In this document: positions 1-7,780 of the stretch, piece by piece
Layout of the letters: every line of letters starts with the position of its first letter
Position numbering within the stretch: position 1 is the first letter of the stretch
Source: Bacteriovorax sp.
Lineage (GTDB): Bacteria; Bdellovibrionota; Bacteriovoracia; Bacteriovoracales; Bacteriovoracaceae
Direction: 5' to 3'
NCBI GenBank assembly: GCA_028710485.1
Contig: JAQTTZ010000037.1
Location: 1 to 33,306 of the forward strand
DNA length: 33,306 nt
Position numbers and translations under genes: made by a program
Notes under the pieces: model-generated
What the model was told of the DNA's origin: nothing
Seen by the model: the letters and a program-made list of their open reading frames with translations, nothing else
The model's database searches: none

Positions 1-1086
1 GGCCTCGCGTTGATCCCATAAATTTAATTTTTCGTATTCAGATTTTAATTGTCCACAAGCGGCCAGGATATCCTGGCCCTTTGTGGTTCTTGTCGTGCAG
101 ATGTATCCTCTTTTCAATAATTCTTCTTGGAACCAAATAATTTTAGCATTACTTGGTCTCTTAAATTTTGAATCCGGAAAGTCATTATAAGGGATGAGAT
201 TAATTTTTGATTTTTGCTTGTCTAGTAAATCAGAAAGACCTTGAATATCTTCAGGGCGGTCATTCAAATCAGCAATTAATATATATTCATAAGTAATTCG
301 TCTGTAGGCCTTCAGCGGCACTTTTTTAATGGCCGTAAAAAGTCTTTCCAGGTCGTAAGCTTTATTAATTGGCATCAATTCAGTACGAATATTATTGTGA
401 GCAGCATGCAAAGAAATAGCGATATTAACTGGTGGAAAATCCCACATTTTTTCAATTTGCGGTACTAATCCAGAAGTCGAAAGAGTGATTTTTCTTTGTG
501 ATAATCCCAGGCCTTTATCTTCCATAAAAATAATTGTCGCACTACGGACATTATCATAATTATGTAACGGTTCCCCTTGGCCCATATAAACTATATTTGT
601 TAATCGTTCACTGTTACCGTGCTCTTTAAGCCAAAAAGTGATGGCCATGTATTGTCCAACAATTTCATCAGCAGTCAGGTGGCGTTTAAGACCCATTGTT
701 CCTGTGTGGCAAAAAGTACAACCGATCGCGCAACCGACTTGAGAAGACAAACATAAAGTAAGGCGATCGCGCGCAGGAATGGCAACGGCTTCAACTGTTT
801 GACCATCGAACATACGGACTAAAAATTTTCTGGTTCCGTCTTTTGAAAGACCGTTCCAGATAATAGTAGGGAGTTCGGTGTCTAGGTTGGCAAGAAAATC
901 TTCTTTAATTTTTTTAGCGACATTGGTCCAAAGGCTTACGTCGCGTTCTTGTATTTTATAAAGCCATTGGTAGACTTGGTCTGCGGCAAATTTAGCAAAA
1001 CCGTTCTCTGTAAAATAATCTCTTAGTTCACTTAAAGTGAAGGAATAAAGGGACTTTTTTCGAAGGACTTTAGGTAGAGTTTGCAT
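1..1086 (-). CDS. rlmN: 23S rRNA (adenine2503-C2)-methyltransferase RlmN (3' end cut by window edge)
   Basis: This radical-SAM enzyme methylates A2503 of 23S rRNA, and in many bacteria A37 of some tRNAs, in the cytoplasm. I translated the reverse strand by hand from ATG at 1086-1084; 362 codons are visible with no stop before the edge. The CxxxCxxC cluster motif is at residues 119-126 (CAIGCTFC), preceded by the usual LSSQVG. A GQGEPL motif lies near 169-173 and the second catalytic cysteine is C344 in AACGQL. E. coli RlmN is about 384 residues, so only a short tail is missing. No in-frame start lies just upstream and the ribosome-binding site is weak. The gene is divergent from the phosphoesterase at 1200. 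The motifs separate it from Cfr reasonably well, because the context and the C-terminal CGQL are RlmN-like. Confidence 0.95.
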   Translation of the reverse strand, partial: MQTLPKVLRKKSLYSFTLSELRDYFTENGFAKFAADQVYQWLYKIQERDVSLWTNVAKKIKEDFLANLDTELPTIIWNGLSKDGTRKFLVRMFDGQTVEAVAIPARDRLTLCLSSQVGCAIGCTFCHTGTMGLKRHLTADEIVGQYMAITFWLKEHGNSERLTNIVYMGQGEPLHNYDNVRSATIIFMEDKGLGLSQRKITLSTSGLVPQIEKMWDFPPVNIAISLHAAHNNIRTELMPINKAYDLERLFTAIKKVPLKAYRRITYEYILIADLNDRPEDIQGLSDLLDKQKSKINLIPYNDFPDSKFKRPSNAKIIWFQEELLKRGYICTTRTTKGQDILAACGQLKSEYEKLNLWDQREA

Positions 1087-1134
1087 AAGAGGACTTATAG
1101 CAAAGAAAGCTTGAAATGGCGACGTAAAGTAATT

Positions 1135-1167
1135 TTTACAAACTAAAATCTTGTGGGTAGGATTTTA
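1135..1167 (+). promoter_or_regulatory. Possible promoter with overlapping inverted repeat
   Basis: TTTACA at 1135-1140 and TAGGAT at 1158-1163 are 17 bases apart, a plausible sigma-70 promoter for the gene at 1200. A perfect 7-base inverted repeat, TAAAATC (1144-1150) and GATTTTA (1161-1167) with 10 bases between, covers the spacer and -10 box. It could be an operator or chance in AT-rich DNA. Confidence 0.3.
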
Positions 1168-1199
1168 ATGATTTCGATATTGGAAAGGATTAAATAACG

Positions 1200-2078
1200 A
1201 TGAAAACGTTCACTCAAATTTCAAAGGGCCTGGGCCTTACAGCGACCATTGCAGTCTCTCTTCTTTTTTCAGGAACCACTTACGCCAACAATGACCTAAG
1301 TCATCCAGTTCCCACTGATAAAGACGTCATTCTGACATTTGGGGTTCCCTCTCAAAGATCTCTCTCAAAGCGTATTAATATCCTTGTTTGGAACCTTCAT
1401 AAAGGAAGTAATGATACTTTCGGAACAGATTTTGTGTCGCTTGCTTACCAAAAAGACCTCGTTATTTCTCAGGAAATGTATCTCACTCCTTTGATGAGCA
1501 TGGTTTTTGGCTCTTTCCCACATTATTTTTATACCTCCGCCACCTCATTTTTCTTCGGAAAAATACTCACTCGCACAGGTGTAGTGACTTCTAGTCCCGT
1601 TTTGCCAAGCACTATCGATTATGTAAGAACTGAAACGCTAGAACCTGTGGTCAATTCTCCAAAGGTTACTTTAATTACCCGCTACCCAATCCGTTTTTCG
1701 ACTAAACAATTAACGGTGGTCAATATCCACGGAATAAACTTTGTCGATGGCCCTTCATACCGCAAGGAAATGAATCGAATTTATGAAGCTCTTAAAAACG
1801 TCCCAAGCCCGCTTATTTTTGCCGGTGATTTCAATTCTTGGAATGACGAGCGTTACGCTATTTTAAAAGAACTGGGCCAAAAACTAAAATTAAGTGAAGC
1901 CAGTTTTTCCCCGGACTACCGAATGACCTTCAATAAACATCCACTTGATCATTTCTACTACACCAATGATATAAAAATTATCTCGGCGAAAGTTGAAGAC
2001 TTTTATCAGGGATCTGATCACAAGCCTCTCGAGGTAATAGTCGAGTATTCGCCTCGATTAAAATTCAAAAATAAATAG
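1200..2078 (+). CDS. Secreted endonuclease/exonuclease/phosphatase-family protein
   Basis: This 292-residue protein has the DNase-I/EEP fold, a family of metal-dependent phosphodiesterases that cut DNA, RNA, phosphoinositides or other phosphoesters. Residues 1-29 form a signal peptide (lysine, hydrophobic stretch, then TTYA before the likely cleavage), so it acts outside the cytoplasm. Family motifs are in order: VWNLHKG near 63, SQEM near 90 (metal-binding Glu), VVNIHG near 172, GDFNSW at 209-214 and SDHKPL at 272-277 with the catalytic Asp-His. The layout resembles YafD-like proteins of this superfamily. GGAAAGGA lies upstream at about 10 bases. The substrate cannot be read from sequence; in a predatory bacterium, prey nucleic acid or phospholipid is a guess. 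Confidence 0.85.
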   Translation: MKTFTQISKGLGLTATIAVSLLFSGTTYANNDLSHPVPTDKDVILTFGVPSQRSLSKRINILVWNLHKGSNDTFGTDFVSLAYQKDLVISQEMYLTPLMSMVFGSFPHYFYTSATSFFFGKILTRTGVVTSSPVLPSTIDYVRTETLEPVVNSPKVTLITRYPIRFSTKQLTVVNIHGINFVDGPSYRKEMNRIYEALKNVPSPLIFAGDFNSWNDERYAILKELGQKLKLSEASFSPDYRMTFNKHPLDHFYYTNDIKIISAKVEDFYQGSDHKPLEVIVEYSPRLKFKNK

Positions 2079-2104
2079 GCAATCTTTTCCACCCCTCCTT
2101 GAAA

Positions 2105-2137
2105 AGAATTAATTCTCTTATCCTAGAAGCATATAAT
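2105..2137 (+). promoter_or_regulatory. Likely promoter of the LysM lipoprotein gene
   Basis: A perfect TATAAT stands at 2132-2137, 38 bases before the start at 2176, with a weak -35 (TTAATT, 2109-2114) at 17 bases. A perfect 12-base palindrome, AGAATTAATTCT, spans 2105-2116 and overlaps that -35 region. Confidence 0.45.
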
Positions 2138-2175
2138 TACGTTATAGAGTTACAGTTCTCAAAAGGAGTTTTTAC

Positions 2176-3225
2176 TTGAAAAGAAAAAATGTTTTAAAAT
2201 CTATATTTTTCTCACTTCTACTTTCAACTTTCAGTTCTTCTTGTGGGCTGATTGAAAAATTTAAAACTCCTGAACAACCGACAGATTCAAAAAGCTCTGA
2301 TATTGCAACCGCTGAGACACAGCCTGATTCGGGAACTGATGATCTTTTTTCAAAAACAATGAATGACACAAAAGAAGAGCCTCTGCATACAGCGTCCGAT
2401 GCTCCAAGTAATATCACCACTGAAAATCCAGTTGTAAAAACTGAAAATCCTGCAGAAAAAGATGAATTAAAATCCCTTGAAGAACAATTTTCTGGCACAA
2501 CTCCAAAAGAAGCTGAATCAAAACAAGTTAAAGTAGAGGAGTCTATTCCTGAAATTAAAACTGAAGTGCCTGAGACTGTAGCCGAAAATGCTAATAGCGA
2601 TGCTGGAAAAGTAATGAGCTATAAAGTGCAAAAGGGTGAAACCTTAATGCAAATCGCTTTTAAAATTTATGGCGATATTTCGAAGTGGAAAGATATTAAG
2701 CAAATGAACGGAGCCAAACTTTCTAAGAGCTCTGCCCTACGCGCGAATATGGAATTAAAATATAAGGCACCTGAGCGCGTCTTTGTTTGGAATCCGGAAG
2801 GAACACCTTACATGATTAAAAATGGTGAAACGTTGGGAACTATTTCAAATTCTGTTTACCAGTCTCCAAAAAAATGGAAAAAAATCTGGGAAAATAATAA
2901 ACCATTAATTAAAAACCCAAATGTGATTTATGCTGGCTTCACTCTTTATTATAAAGAAAATGCCATGGCAAACTTCGTTCAGCCAAAAGCTGTTCAAAGA
3001 AAATTGGCAACAAAAACTGAAGCGCAAGCTGAAGAATCAAAGTCCATTGAAGAAGTAAAAGTTGATCAGGCCATCTCAAATCTCGAGCACCTGGACTCAG
3101 CAAATGAAATTGATCTAACCAAAGAAGTCCAATCTGCAACGATTAGAGATCTGAATGAAGTAAAAAAAGAACTAAAGGCAGAAGTTAAGAACGATGAAAT
3201 TCAAGACGAAGCCCTAGTTCACTAA
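2176..3225 (+). CDS. Lipoprotein with two LysM domains
   Basis: This 349-residue envelope protein probably binds peptidoglycan. The start is TTG at 2176, chosen because AAAGGAG at 2162-2168 sits seven bases upstream and the next ATG lies inside the signal sequence. Residues 1-22 are a lipoprotein signal ending SSSC, with C23 the lipidated cysteine. Residues 30-145 are a low-complexity Ser/Thr/Glu/Pro linker. LysM domain 1 is about 148-198 (YKVQKGETLMQIA, then YGDISKWKDI) and LysM domain 2 about 211-261 (YMIKNGETLGTI, then KKWKKIW). Residues 270-349 are charged and probably helical. LysM domains bind N-acetylglucosamine-containing glycans. The last four bases overlap the convergent gene at 3222. 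No catalytic domain is visible, so a structural or wall-anchoring role is likely. Confidence 0.85.
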   Translation: MKRKNVLKSIFFSLLLSTFSSSCGLIEKFKTPEQPTDSKSSDIATAETQPDSGTDDLFSKTMNDTKEEPLHTASDAPSNITTENPVVKTENPAEKDELKSLEEQFSGTTPKEAESKQVKVEESIPEIKTEVPETVAENANSDAGKVMSYKVQKGETLMQIAFKIYGDISKWKDIKQMNGAKLSKSSALRANMELKYKAPERVFVWNPEGTPYMIKNGETLGTISNSVYQSPKKWKKIWENNKPLIKNPNVIYAGFTLYYKENAMANFVQPKAVQRKLATKTEAQAEESKSIEEVKVDQAISNLEHLDSANEIDLTKEVQSATIRDLNEVKKELKAEVKNDEIQDEALVH

Positions 3226-3635
3226 AAAAAACGACTTAGGAAACCTTTCTTTTTACGTTCGATATTTTCCATAACATTGCCTTTAAGCAACAGGTCTCGG
3301 TGAAAATCCGAGGCCGTATACGTGCTTTCCAACAGGCCATTATACTCTTGGACAGAAAGTAGACTCACCTTCTCTGCATTTAATTCTTCACATAAGAGAA
3401 AAGCAAATTGATTAAGGGCCGTGAGTGAATCAAATGGGCCAATCATATTTTGGTGCATATCCGAGCTGGTTAACTCAGACTTAAAACGATCGTTATAAAG
3501 TTTATGAGCAGCTGATTTATCCAATAAACCTTTTTCATCTAAAAGATACAGTAAATAATAAGCAGAATCGCTGTGAACTTCCGGAAAGGCATTAATATAA
3601 TTATAAACACCGACGATATATTCAATATCTATCAT
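3222..3635 (-). CDS. Hypothetical small acidic protein coupled to the GH-like gene
   Basis: I do not recognise this 137-residue protein. It has no signal peptide or membrane segment, and looks mostly helical with many Leu, Asp, Glu and Tyr residues and a basic C-terminal tail (RKKKGFLSRFF). The ATG at 3635 overlaps the TGA of the upstream gene in an ATGA junction, and GGAG lies seven bases before it, so translation is probably coupled. The 3' end overlaps the LysM lipoprotein gene by four bases on the opposite strand. Coupling suggests it works with the GH35/42-like protein, perhaps as a partner or regulator; that is inference only. Confidence 0.7.
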   Translation of the reverse strand: MIDIEYIVGVYNYINAFPEVHSDSAYYLLYLLDEKGLLDKSAAHKLYNDRFKSELTSSDMHQNMIGPFDSLTALNQFAFLLCEELNAEKVSLLSVQEYNGLLESTYTASDFHRDLLLKGNVMENIERKKKGFLSRFF

Positions 3636-5359
3636 GAAAAGACTCCAAAATCTACAATCACTGACCCCTCTGGAGAGAGTTCGATTTCAAGCTCATTGGG
3701 AAAAGTTTGAACAATCACATTTATTTCGTCGAGAACTTTATAAACCACGAAATTTTTAGAAAGATTCATTTTTATTTTTTTGCGATAGCTCGTAGGATTA
3801 TAGAGACTCAATCTCCTAACCTCTTCAAATTTTAATTCATTAGTTGATGAAGGCCTGGTTCTCCAGTAATAATCAACTCCCTCAACATTTTGTATAGGAA
3901 TATGGAGAATGGAAAATGTCTCGACAATTTTTTTCCAAAAATCTTCAAATTCGCTGGGAGTTAATTCCCCAAATTGATCGCCATCAATTAGGATCAAGCG
4001 CCCTTCCCCAAGCGTAATATTTTGGATTTGAGTTTTAAAATTCACTTTTTCTACAACAAGAGCATTCTCGAGAGAAAAAGTTTCAAATCTTTTTAAATAC
4101 TCATCTGAAAGACCAGAGCGATTTAATATAACTCTTCCGCCATTCATAAAAGTTTTTAAGATAAAATTAAATAATATCTTGTCCACATCATGGCCATGAA
4201 CCAAGTGCACATGCTCTTGATAAGGACTTTTAAATTCGTGAAGTTTCAAAGTGTCGGAAGAAATAACTTTATAACTCCACCCAAATGTTGAATGAAGGTA
4301 TGACCATAAGTTAAGCTGTTCCCAACTCTGGAACATGGCACTCACCCCATCAACTTTTTCATAAACTTTGAAAAAACTAAGTGGAGAAAAAATGGCAATA
4401 TCTTCAAAGTCATAGACTGAATTAGCCGATAACCGCGCCGGCAAATAAGAATTGGCAACTAGATCGTTAAGCTCTCTAGTGAGAACACCTTTTTTTAATC
4501 GGTGATTAATTAAAACCGACGAAGGAATAATATCTTTTGCAAGAGATTCATAAAGTTCAGAAGAATAATCAACAGTAGAAATAGCTCCAGAGAGGCGTTT
4601 TAAAAACTTGGAAGTGCTCGCTCCTAAAAAGGCCACATCAAGGGTGCCTTCAAAGTTGGTTCCAATGGATTCACGGGCAATGCTGGTATAGAGATCTTGA
4701 ATAGATTTATTAAATTCAAACGCAAACTGTTTTTCTTCAATTGGAGAAAGAGTTTGGGCCTCGTTTTTCTTTCCTTGAAGGAAGCGCCCGAAGGCCAGAT
4801 CAAACGTTTTAGAAGAATCCTCTAAGAAACTTCTATATTGTCCATCTTGAAAATATCCGCAGCGAATTCCCCATAAATCTGCAGCAATTCCGTTAGCGGC
4901 GAAATATTCTCCCAATCTTTTAACAAAACGCTCAAAAGCTTCAAAAACTCTTGGATCGAAAAATGAATAAATTTTAATTAGATTATCATCGGCATCAATA
5001 ATACCATAGGCCATTTGCTGAGTGTTAAGTGCTAAGCCTCGGGCCAATAAATGGGGCAGTCCTCCATTGGGAAGAAAGGGGGCGGGAGTCAATGGAAGAA
5101 AAAAAACGACCTGTTTTCCAACTTCTTTGGCTATTTCCACCAATTTTTTTAAATTTGTTTCTGGTCGGTGGTCATCAAAATCAAATTGATCACCAGTTTC
5201 CGAGTGAAAAGACCAATTCAGAGGAATAATAATTCTCGTCCCAGGAAACTCCTGAAGCTTAGTTCTCCACAGGCTGGCCGAGGTTTTCCAATAAAAAAAC
5301 CAATTTTCTCCGGGAAATACCGTGTCTAAATCGCGTGGAACAGGGGTCGTAAGGGTCAC
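3632..5359 (-). CDS. GH35/GH42-like TIM-barrel protein, probably without the usual acid/base residue
   Basis: About 575 residues. The N-terminal third reads like a β-galactosidase-type (GH35/GH42) barrel: NWSFHSETGDQFDFDD, then a helix, then QVVFFLPLTPAPF and NGGLPHLLARG, which parallel the family's W-x-x-H-E, G-x-F-x-F and GGLPxWL segments. Where those enzymes carry Asn-Glu after strand four, this protein reads WGIRCGYFQ, so the acid/base Glu appears absent. The middle (about 300-480) contains FMNGGRVIL, resembling the GATase-like trimerisation domain of GH42, and the last 60 residues look like a β-sandwich. There is no signal peptide. GTG at 5359 is preferred because GAGGT (5371-5367) lies six bases upstream; GTG at 5368 would overlap that site. 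The family call is by eye and moderate. Confidence 0.6.
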   Translation of the reverse strand: MTLTTPVPRDLDTVFPGENWFFYWKTSASLWRTKLQEFPGTRIIIPLNWSFHSETGDQFDFDDHRPETNLKKLVEIAKEVGKQVVFFLPLTPAPFLPNGGLPHLLARGLALNTQQMAYGIIDADDNLIKIYSFFDPRVFEAFERFVKRLGEYFAANGIAADLWGIRCGYFQDGQYRSFLEDSSKTFDLAFGRFLQGKKNEAQTLSPIEEKQFAFEFNKSIQDLYTSIARESIGTNFEGTLDVAFLGASTSKFLKRLSGAISTVDYSSELYESLAKDIIPSSVLINHRLKKGVLTRELNDLVANSYLPARLSANSVYDFEDIAIFSPLSFFKVYEKVDGVSAMFQSWEQLNLWSYLHSTFGWSYKVISSDTLKLHEFKSPYQEHVHLVHGHDVDKILFNFILKTFMNGGRVILNRSGLSDEYLKRFETFSLENALVVEKVNFKTQIQNITLGEGRLILIDGDQFGELTPSEFEDFWKKIVETFSILHIPIQNVEGVDYYWRTRPSSTNELKFEEVRRLSLYNPTSYRKKIKMNLSKNFVVYKVLDEINVIVQTFPNELEIELSPEGSVIVDFGVFS

Positions 5360-5408
5360 TACTAACACCTCATGTCTTACAGTGTTTATCTAAATTTGTT
5401 ATAAATTC

Positions 5409-5436
5409 ATGACTTAATTATTACGAAAATTATAAT
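5409..5436 (+). promoter_or_regulatory. Promoter of the acyl-CoA dehydrogenase / nine-gene run
   Basis: TATAAT at 5431-5436 is perfect, with ATGACT at 5409-5414 (four of six to TTGACA) 16 bases upstream. Transcription would begin near 5443, giving a leader of about 15 bases that holds the ribosome-binding site AAGGCGG just before the ATG at 5458. Confidence 0.5.
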
Positions 5437-5457
5437 CTGCAAAAAGGCGGTAATGCA

Positions 5458-6603
5458 ATGTGGTTTTTCACTGAAGAGGAAAAAGACCTTCAACGACTCT
5501 GTCGCGATTTCGCTCAGAAAGAACTAGCTCCCTTCGCTCATAAACATGACGAAGAAGAATCTTTTAACAGGCCCGCTTTCAAAAAGATGGGCGAACTTGG
5601 TGTTCTTGGTATCACTGCTGATCCCCAGTATGGCGGGGCCGGAATGGGCGCAGTAGCTGCAACTATTGTGATGGAAGAATTTGGAAAAGCTTGTGCTGGT
5701 TCAACTCTTTCTTATCTCGCTCATACTATTCTTTGTGTGAACAATATCCAAAACAATGGATCTGATGAACAAAAAGAAAAATATCTTCCCAAGCTTATTT
5801 CTGGTGAGCATATTGGATGTATGGGGATGAGTGAACCTGAATACGGCTCCGATGCGGTGGGGATTCAAACGAAAGCAGTTAAACATGCCGACGGAACATT
5901 TCTATTAAACGGAACAAAAATGTGGATCACCAATGCTCAGTATGCAGACGTAGCCTATGTTTATACTCGCACTGGAAGTGAAAGAAAAAATCTTTCAACT
6001 TTTATAATTGAAAAAGGCACACCTGGTTTTTCTGTCGGAAATCCAATTCATAAAATGGGAATGAGATCGAGTCCTACAGGCGAACTAGTTTTCGACAACG
6101 CCAAAGTGGCCCCTTCTCAACTCGTTGGTCATATGGGTGAATCTATTTACCATATGATGAAAAATCTCGATATTGAACGCATAACTATAGCGGGTATTTC
6201 ATTGGGTATTGCTCAAGCCTGTGTTGATCAATGTATAAAATACGCTTGCGAAAGAAAACAATTTGGAAAACATATTGGAACTTATCAAATGATCCAAAAA
6301 ATGATTGCTGAGATGGCGACTGAAACAGCAATGATGAGAAGTTTTCTCTACACCACGGCTAAAAATTATGACCAAGGTGTGCGTGGAGCTGCCCATGCAG
6401 CTCAAGTAAAACTTGCTCTTCCAAAAATGGCAACCAAGATCGCTCTCGATGCTATTCAACTTCACGGCGGTTATGGATATTCTCGCGAGTTCCCTCTTGA
6501 GCGCATGATGAGAGATAATAAACTCAATGAAATTGGTGCTGGTACAAATGAGGTCATGATCATGATCATTGCAAAAAATCTTTTGAAAGATCTTAAGGAC
6601 TAA
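5458..6603 (+). CDS. Acyl-CoA dehydrogenase, isovaleryl-CoA-dehydrogenase-like active site
   Basis: This FAD enzyme oxidises an acyl-CoA to the 2,3-enoyl-CoA and passes electrons to ETF. It has 381 residues, the normal family length. Motifs are GMSEPEYGSDAVG near 120 (signature 1), MWITNAQYADV near 155, and QLHGGYGYSREFPLERMMRD near 335-354. Most family members have the catalytic base in an EGT motif near the C-terminus. Here that position is A361 (EIGAGTNEV, 358-366), while E240 lies in LDIERITIAG. As I know the family, isovaleryl-CoA dehydrogenase has exactly this arrangement (IGAGT plus Glu254 in DLERL), and long-chain enzymes share the helix-G Glu. Leucine breakdown is therefore a likely role. 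It is followed 12 bases later by a second dehydrogenase. Confidence 0.92.
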   Translation: MWFFTEEEKDLQRLCRDFAQKELAPFAHKHDEEESFNRPAFKKMGELGVLGITADPQYGGAGMGAVAATIVMEEFGKACAGSTLSYLAHTILCVNNIQNNGSDEQKEKYLPKLISGEHIGCMGMSEPEYGSDAVGIQTKAVKHADGTFLLNGTKMWITNAQYADVAYVYTRTGSERKNLSTFIIEKGTPGFSVGNPIHKMGMRSSPTGELVFDNAKVAPSQLVGHMGESIYHMMKNLDIERITIAGISLGIAQACVDQCIKYACERKQFGKHIGTYQMIQKMIAEMATETAMMRSFLYTTAKNYDQGVRGAAHAAQVKLALPKMATKIALDAIQLHGGYGYSREFPLERMMRDNKLNEIGAGTNEVMIMIIAKNLLKDLKD

Positions 6604-6615
6604 GACGGAACAATT

Positions 6616-7764
6616 ATGAATGAAATACAATTAGAATTAAAAAATCAGTTAGAAAAGTTCCGTTTGCAAAAAATCGAACCCCATATGGAACACGATGATG
6701 AGACCGAAACTTTTCGCATGGATATTTTTAATGAACTAGGCTCTTTGGGGTTTACTGGTATGACTATCCCAGAAGAGTTTGGCGGAATGGGATTATCGTA
6801 TGAAGATTTTTCTATCGCTCTTTGTGAAATTGCAAAGTCATCTGTATCTTACGCTGTCACTATTTCTGTTTCATGCATGGTTCAGGCAATCATTAATGAA
6901 TTTGGGCATATTGATCAGAAGAAAAAATATCTTCCGGACTTAACCTCCGGTGTCGAGATCGGTGCATTCTGTTTGAGTGAATCTGGTGCGGGGTCAGACG
7001 CCGCTGCTCTGCAGACCACTGCTAAAAAAACTCATCACAAAGGAATTGATGGATACATTTTAAATGGTTCAAAAATTTGGATCACTTCAGGTGGGATTGC
7101 TAAAACTTATATTGTTATGGCACGCACGGGAGCAGAAGGTGGAAAAGGTGTTTCTGCTTTCATCGTTCGCGATGGAACCGAAGGATTTAGTTACGGTAAA
7201 AAAGAAAAAAAAATGGGTTGGAGAATTTCTCCTACTCGCGAACTACTATTTCATAACTGTTTCGTTCCAGCAGAAAATCTTCTTCTGGCCGAGGGAGATG
7301 GATTTAAAATAGCCATGGCCGCACTGGAAAAAGGACGCTTCACCATCGGTGCTATTGCTGTCGGTTGTTCAGAGCGGGCCCTCGATGAGTCGGTGAGCTA
7401 TGCGCTTAGCAGACAACAATTTAAACAAGCCATTTTTGATTTTCAGGGATTGCAATTCATGATGGCCGATATGGCCACTGAAATTGAATGCTCCCGCCTA
7501 CTTGTTCTAGAAGCGGCCCGCGATTACGATCGTGGAACCCCGAACGCCAAGCTTGCTTGTATGGCAAAATTAAAGGCCACTGACACGGCCATGAAAGTTA
7601 CAACTGATGCCGTTCAGATTTTAGGCGGCGTCGGCTACACTCGTGAATACCCGGTTGAGCGTTTTATGAGAGATGCTAAAGTTCTTCAGATAGTTGAAGG
7701 AACAAATCAAATTCAAAGAGTGGTCATCGCCCGCAATCTAAAAAAAGAATACTGCAAACACTAA
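6616..7764 (+). CDS. Acyl-CoA dehydrogenase, canonical type
   Basis: This second FAD-dependent acyl-CoA dehydrogenase in the run has 382 residues. Signature 1 is FCLSESGAGSDAAALQ near 117-132, the FAD-contact segment is IWITSGGIA, and the C-terminal signature is ILGGVGYTREYPVERFMRD. Unlike its neighbour, the base is in the usual place, E361 in VEGTNQIQR. It starts at ATG 6616, 12 bases after the previous stop, with a weak GGA site. The pair probably handles different chain lengths or branching, but substrate cannot be assigned by eye. Butyryl- or short/branched-chain acyl-CoA is plausible. The pgi gene follows 16 bases later, so it is probably cotranscribed. Confidence 0.92.
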   Translation: MNEIQLELKNQLEKFRLQKIEPHMEHDDETETFRMDIFNELGSLGFTGMTIPEEFGGMGLSYEDFSIALCEIAKSSVSYAVTISVSCMVQAIINEFGHIDQKKKYLPDLTSGVEIGAFCLSESGAGSDAAALQTTAKKTHHKGIDGYILNGSKIWITSGGIAKTYIVMARTGAEGGKGVSAFIVRDGTEGFSYGKKEKKMGWRISPTRELLFHNCFVPAENLLLAEGDGFKIAMAALEKGRFTIGAIAVGCSERALDESVSYALSRQQFKQAIFDFQGLQFMMADMATEIECSRLLVLEAARDYDRGTPNAKLACMAKLKATDTAMKVTTDAVQILGGVGYTREYPVERFMRDAKVLQIVEGTNQIQRVVIARNLKKEYCKH

Positions 7765-7780
7765 ATAGGTAGGAACAATT

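Noticed and set aside
2172-2498. Minus-strand frame opposite the LysM lipoprotein
   Set aside because: Mirror of the Ser/Thr/Glu-rich linker; composition is explained by the real gene.
5371-5416. Direct repeat CATGTCTTA / CATGACTTA in the divergent gap before the dehydrogenase
   Set aside because: One mismatch, nine bases, AT-rich context; the spacing gives no clear regulatory meaning.
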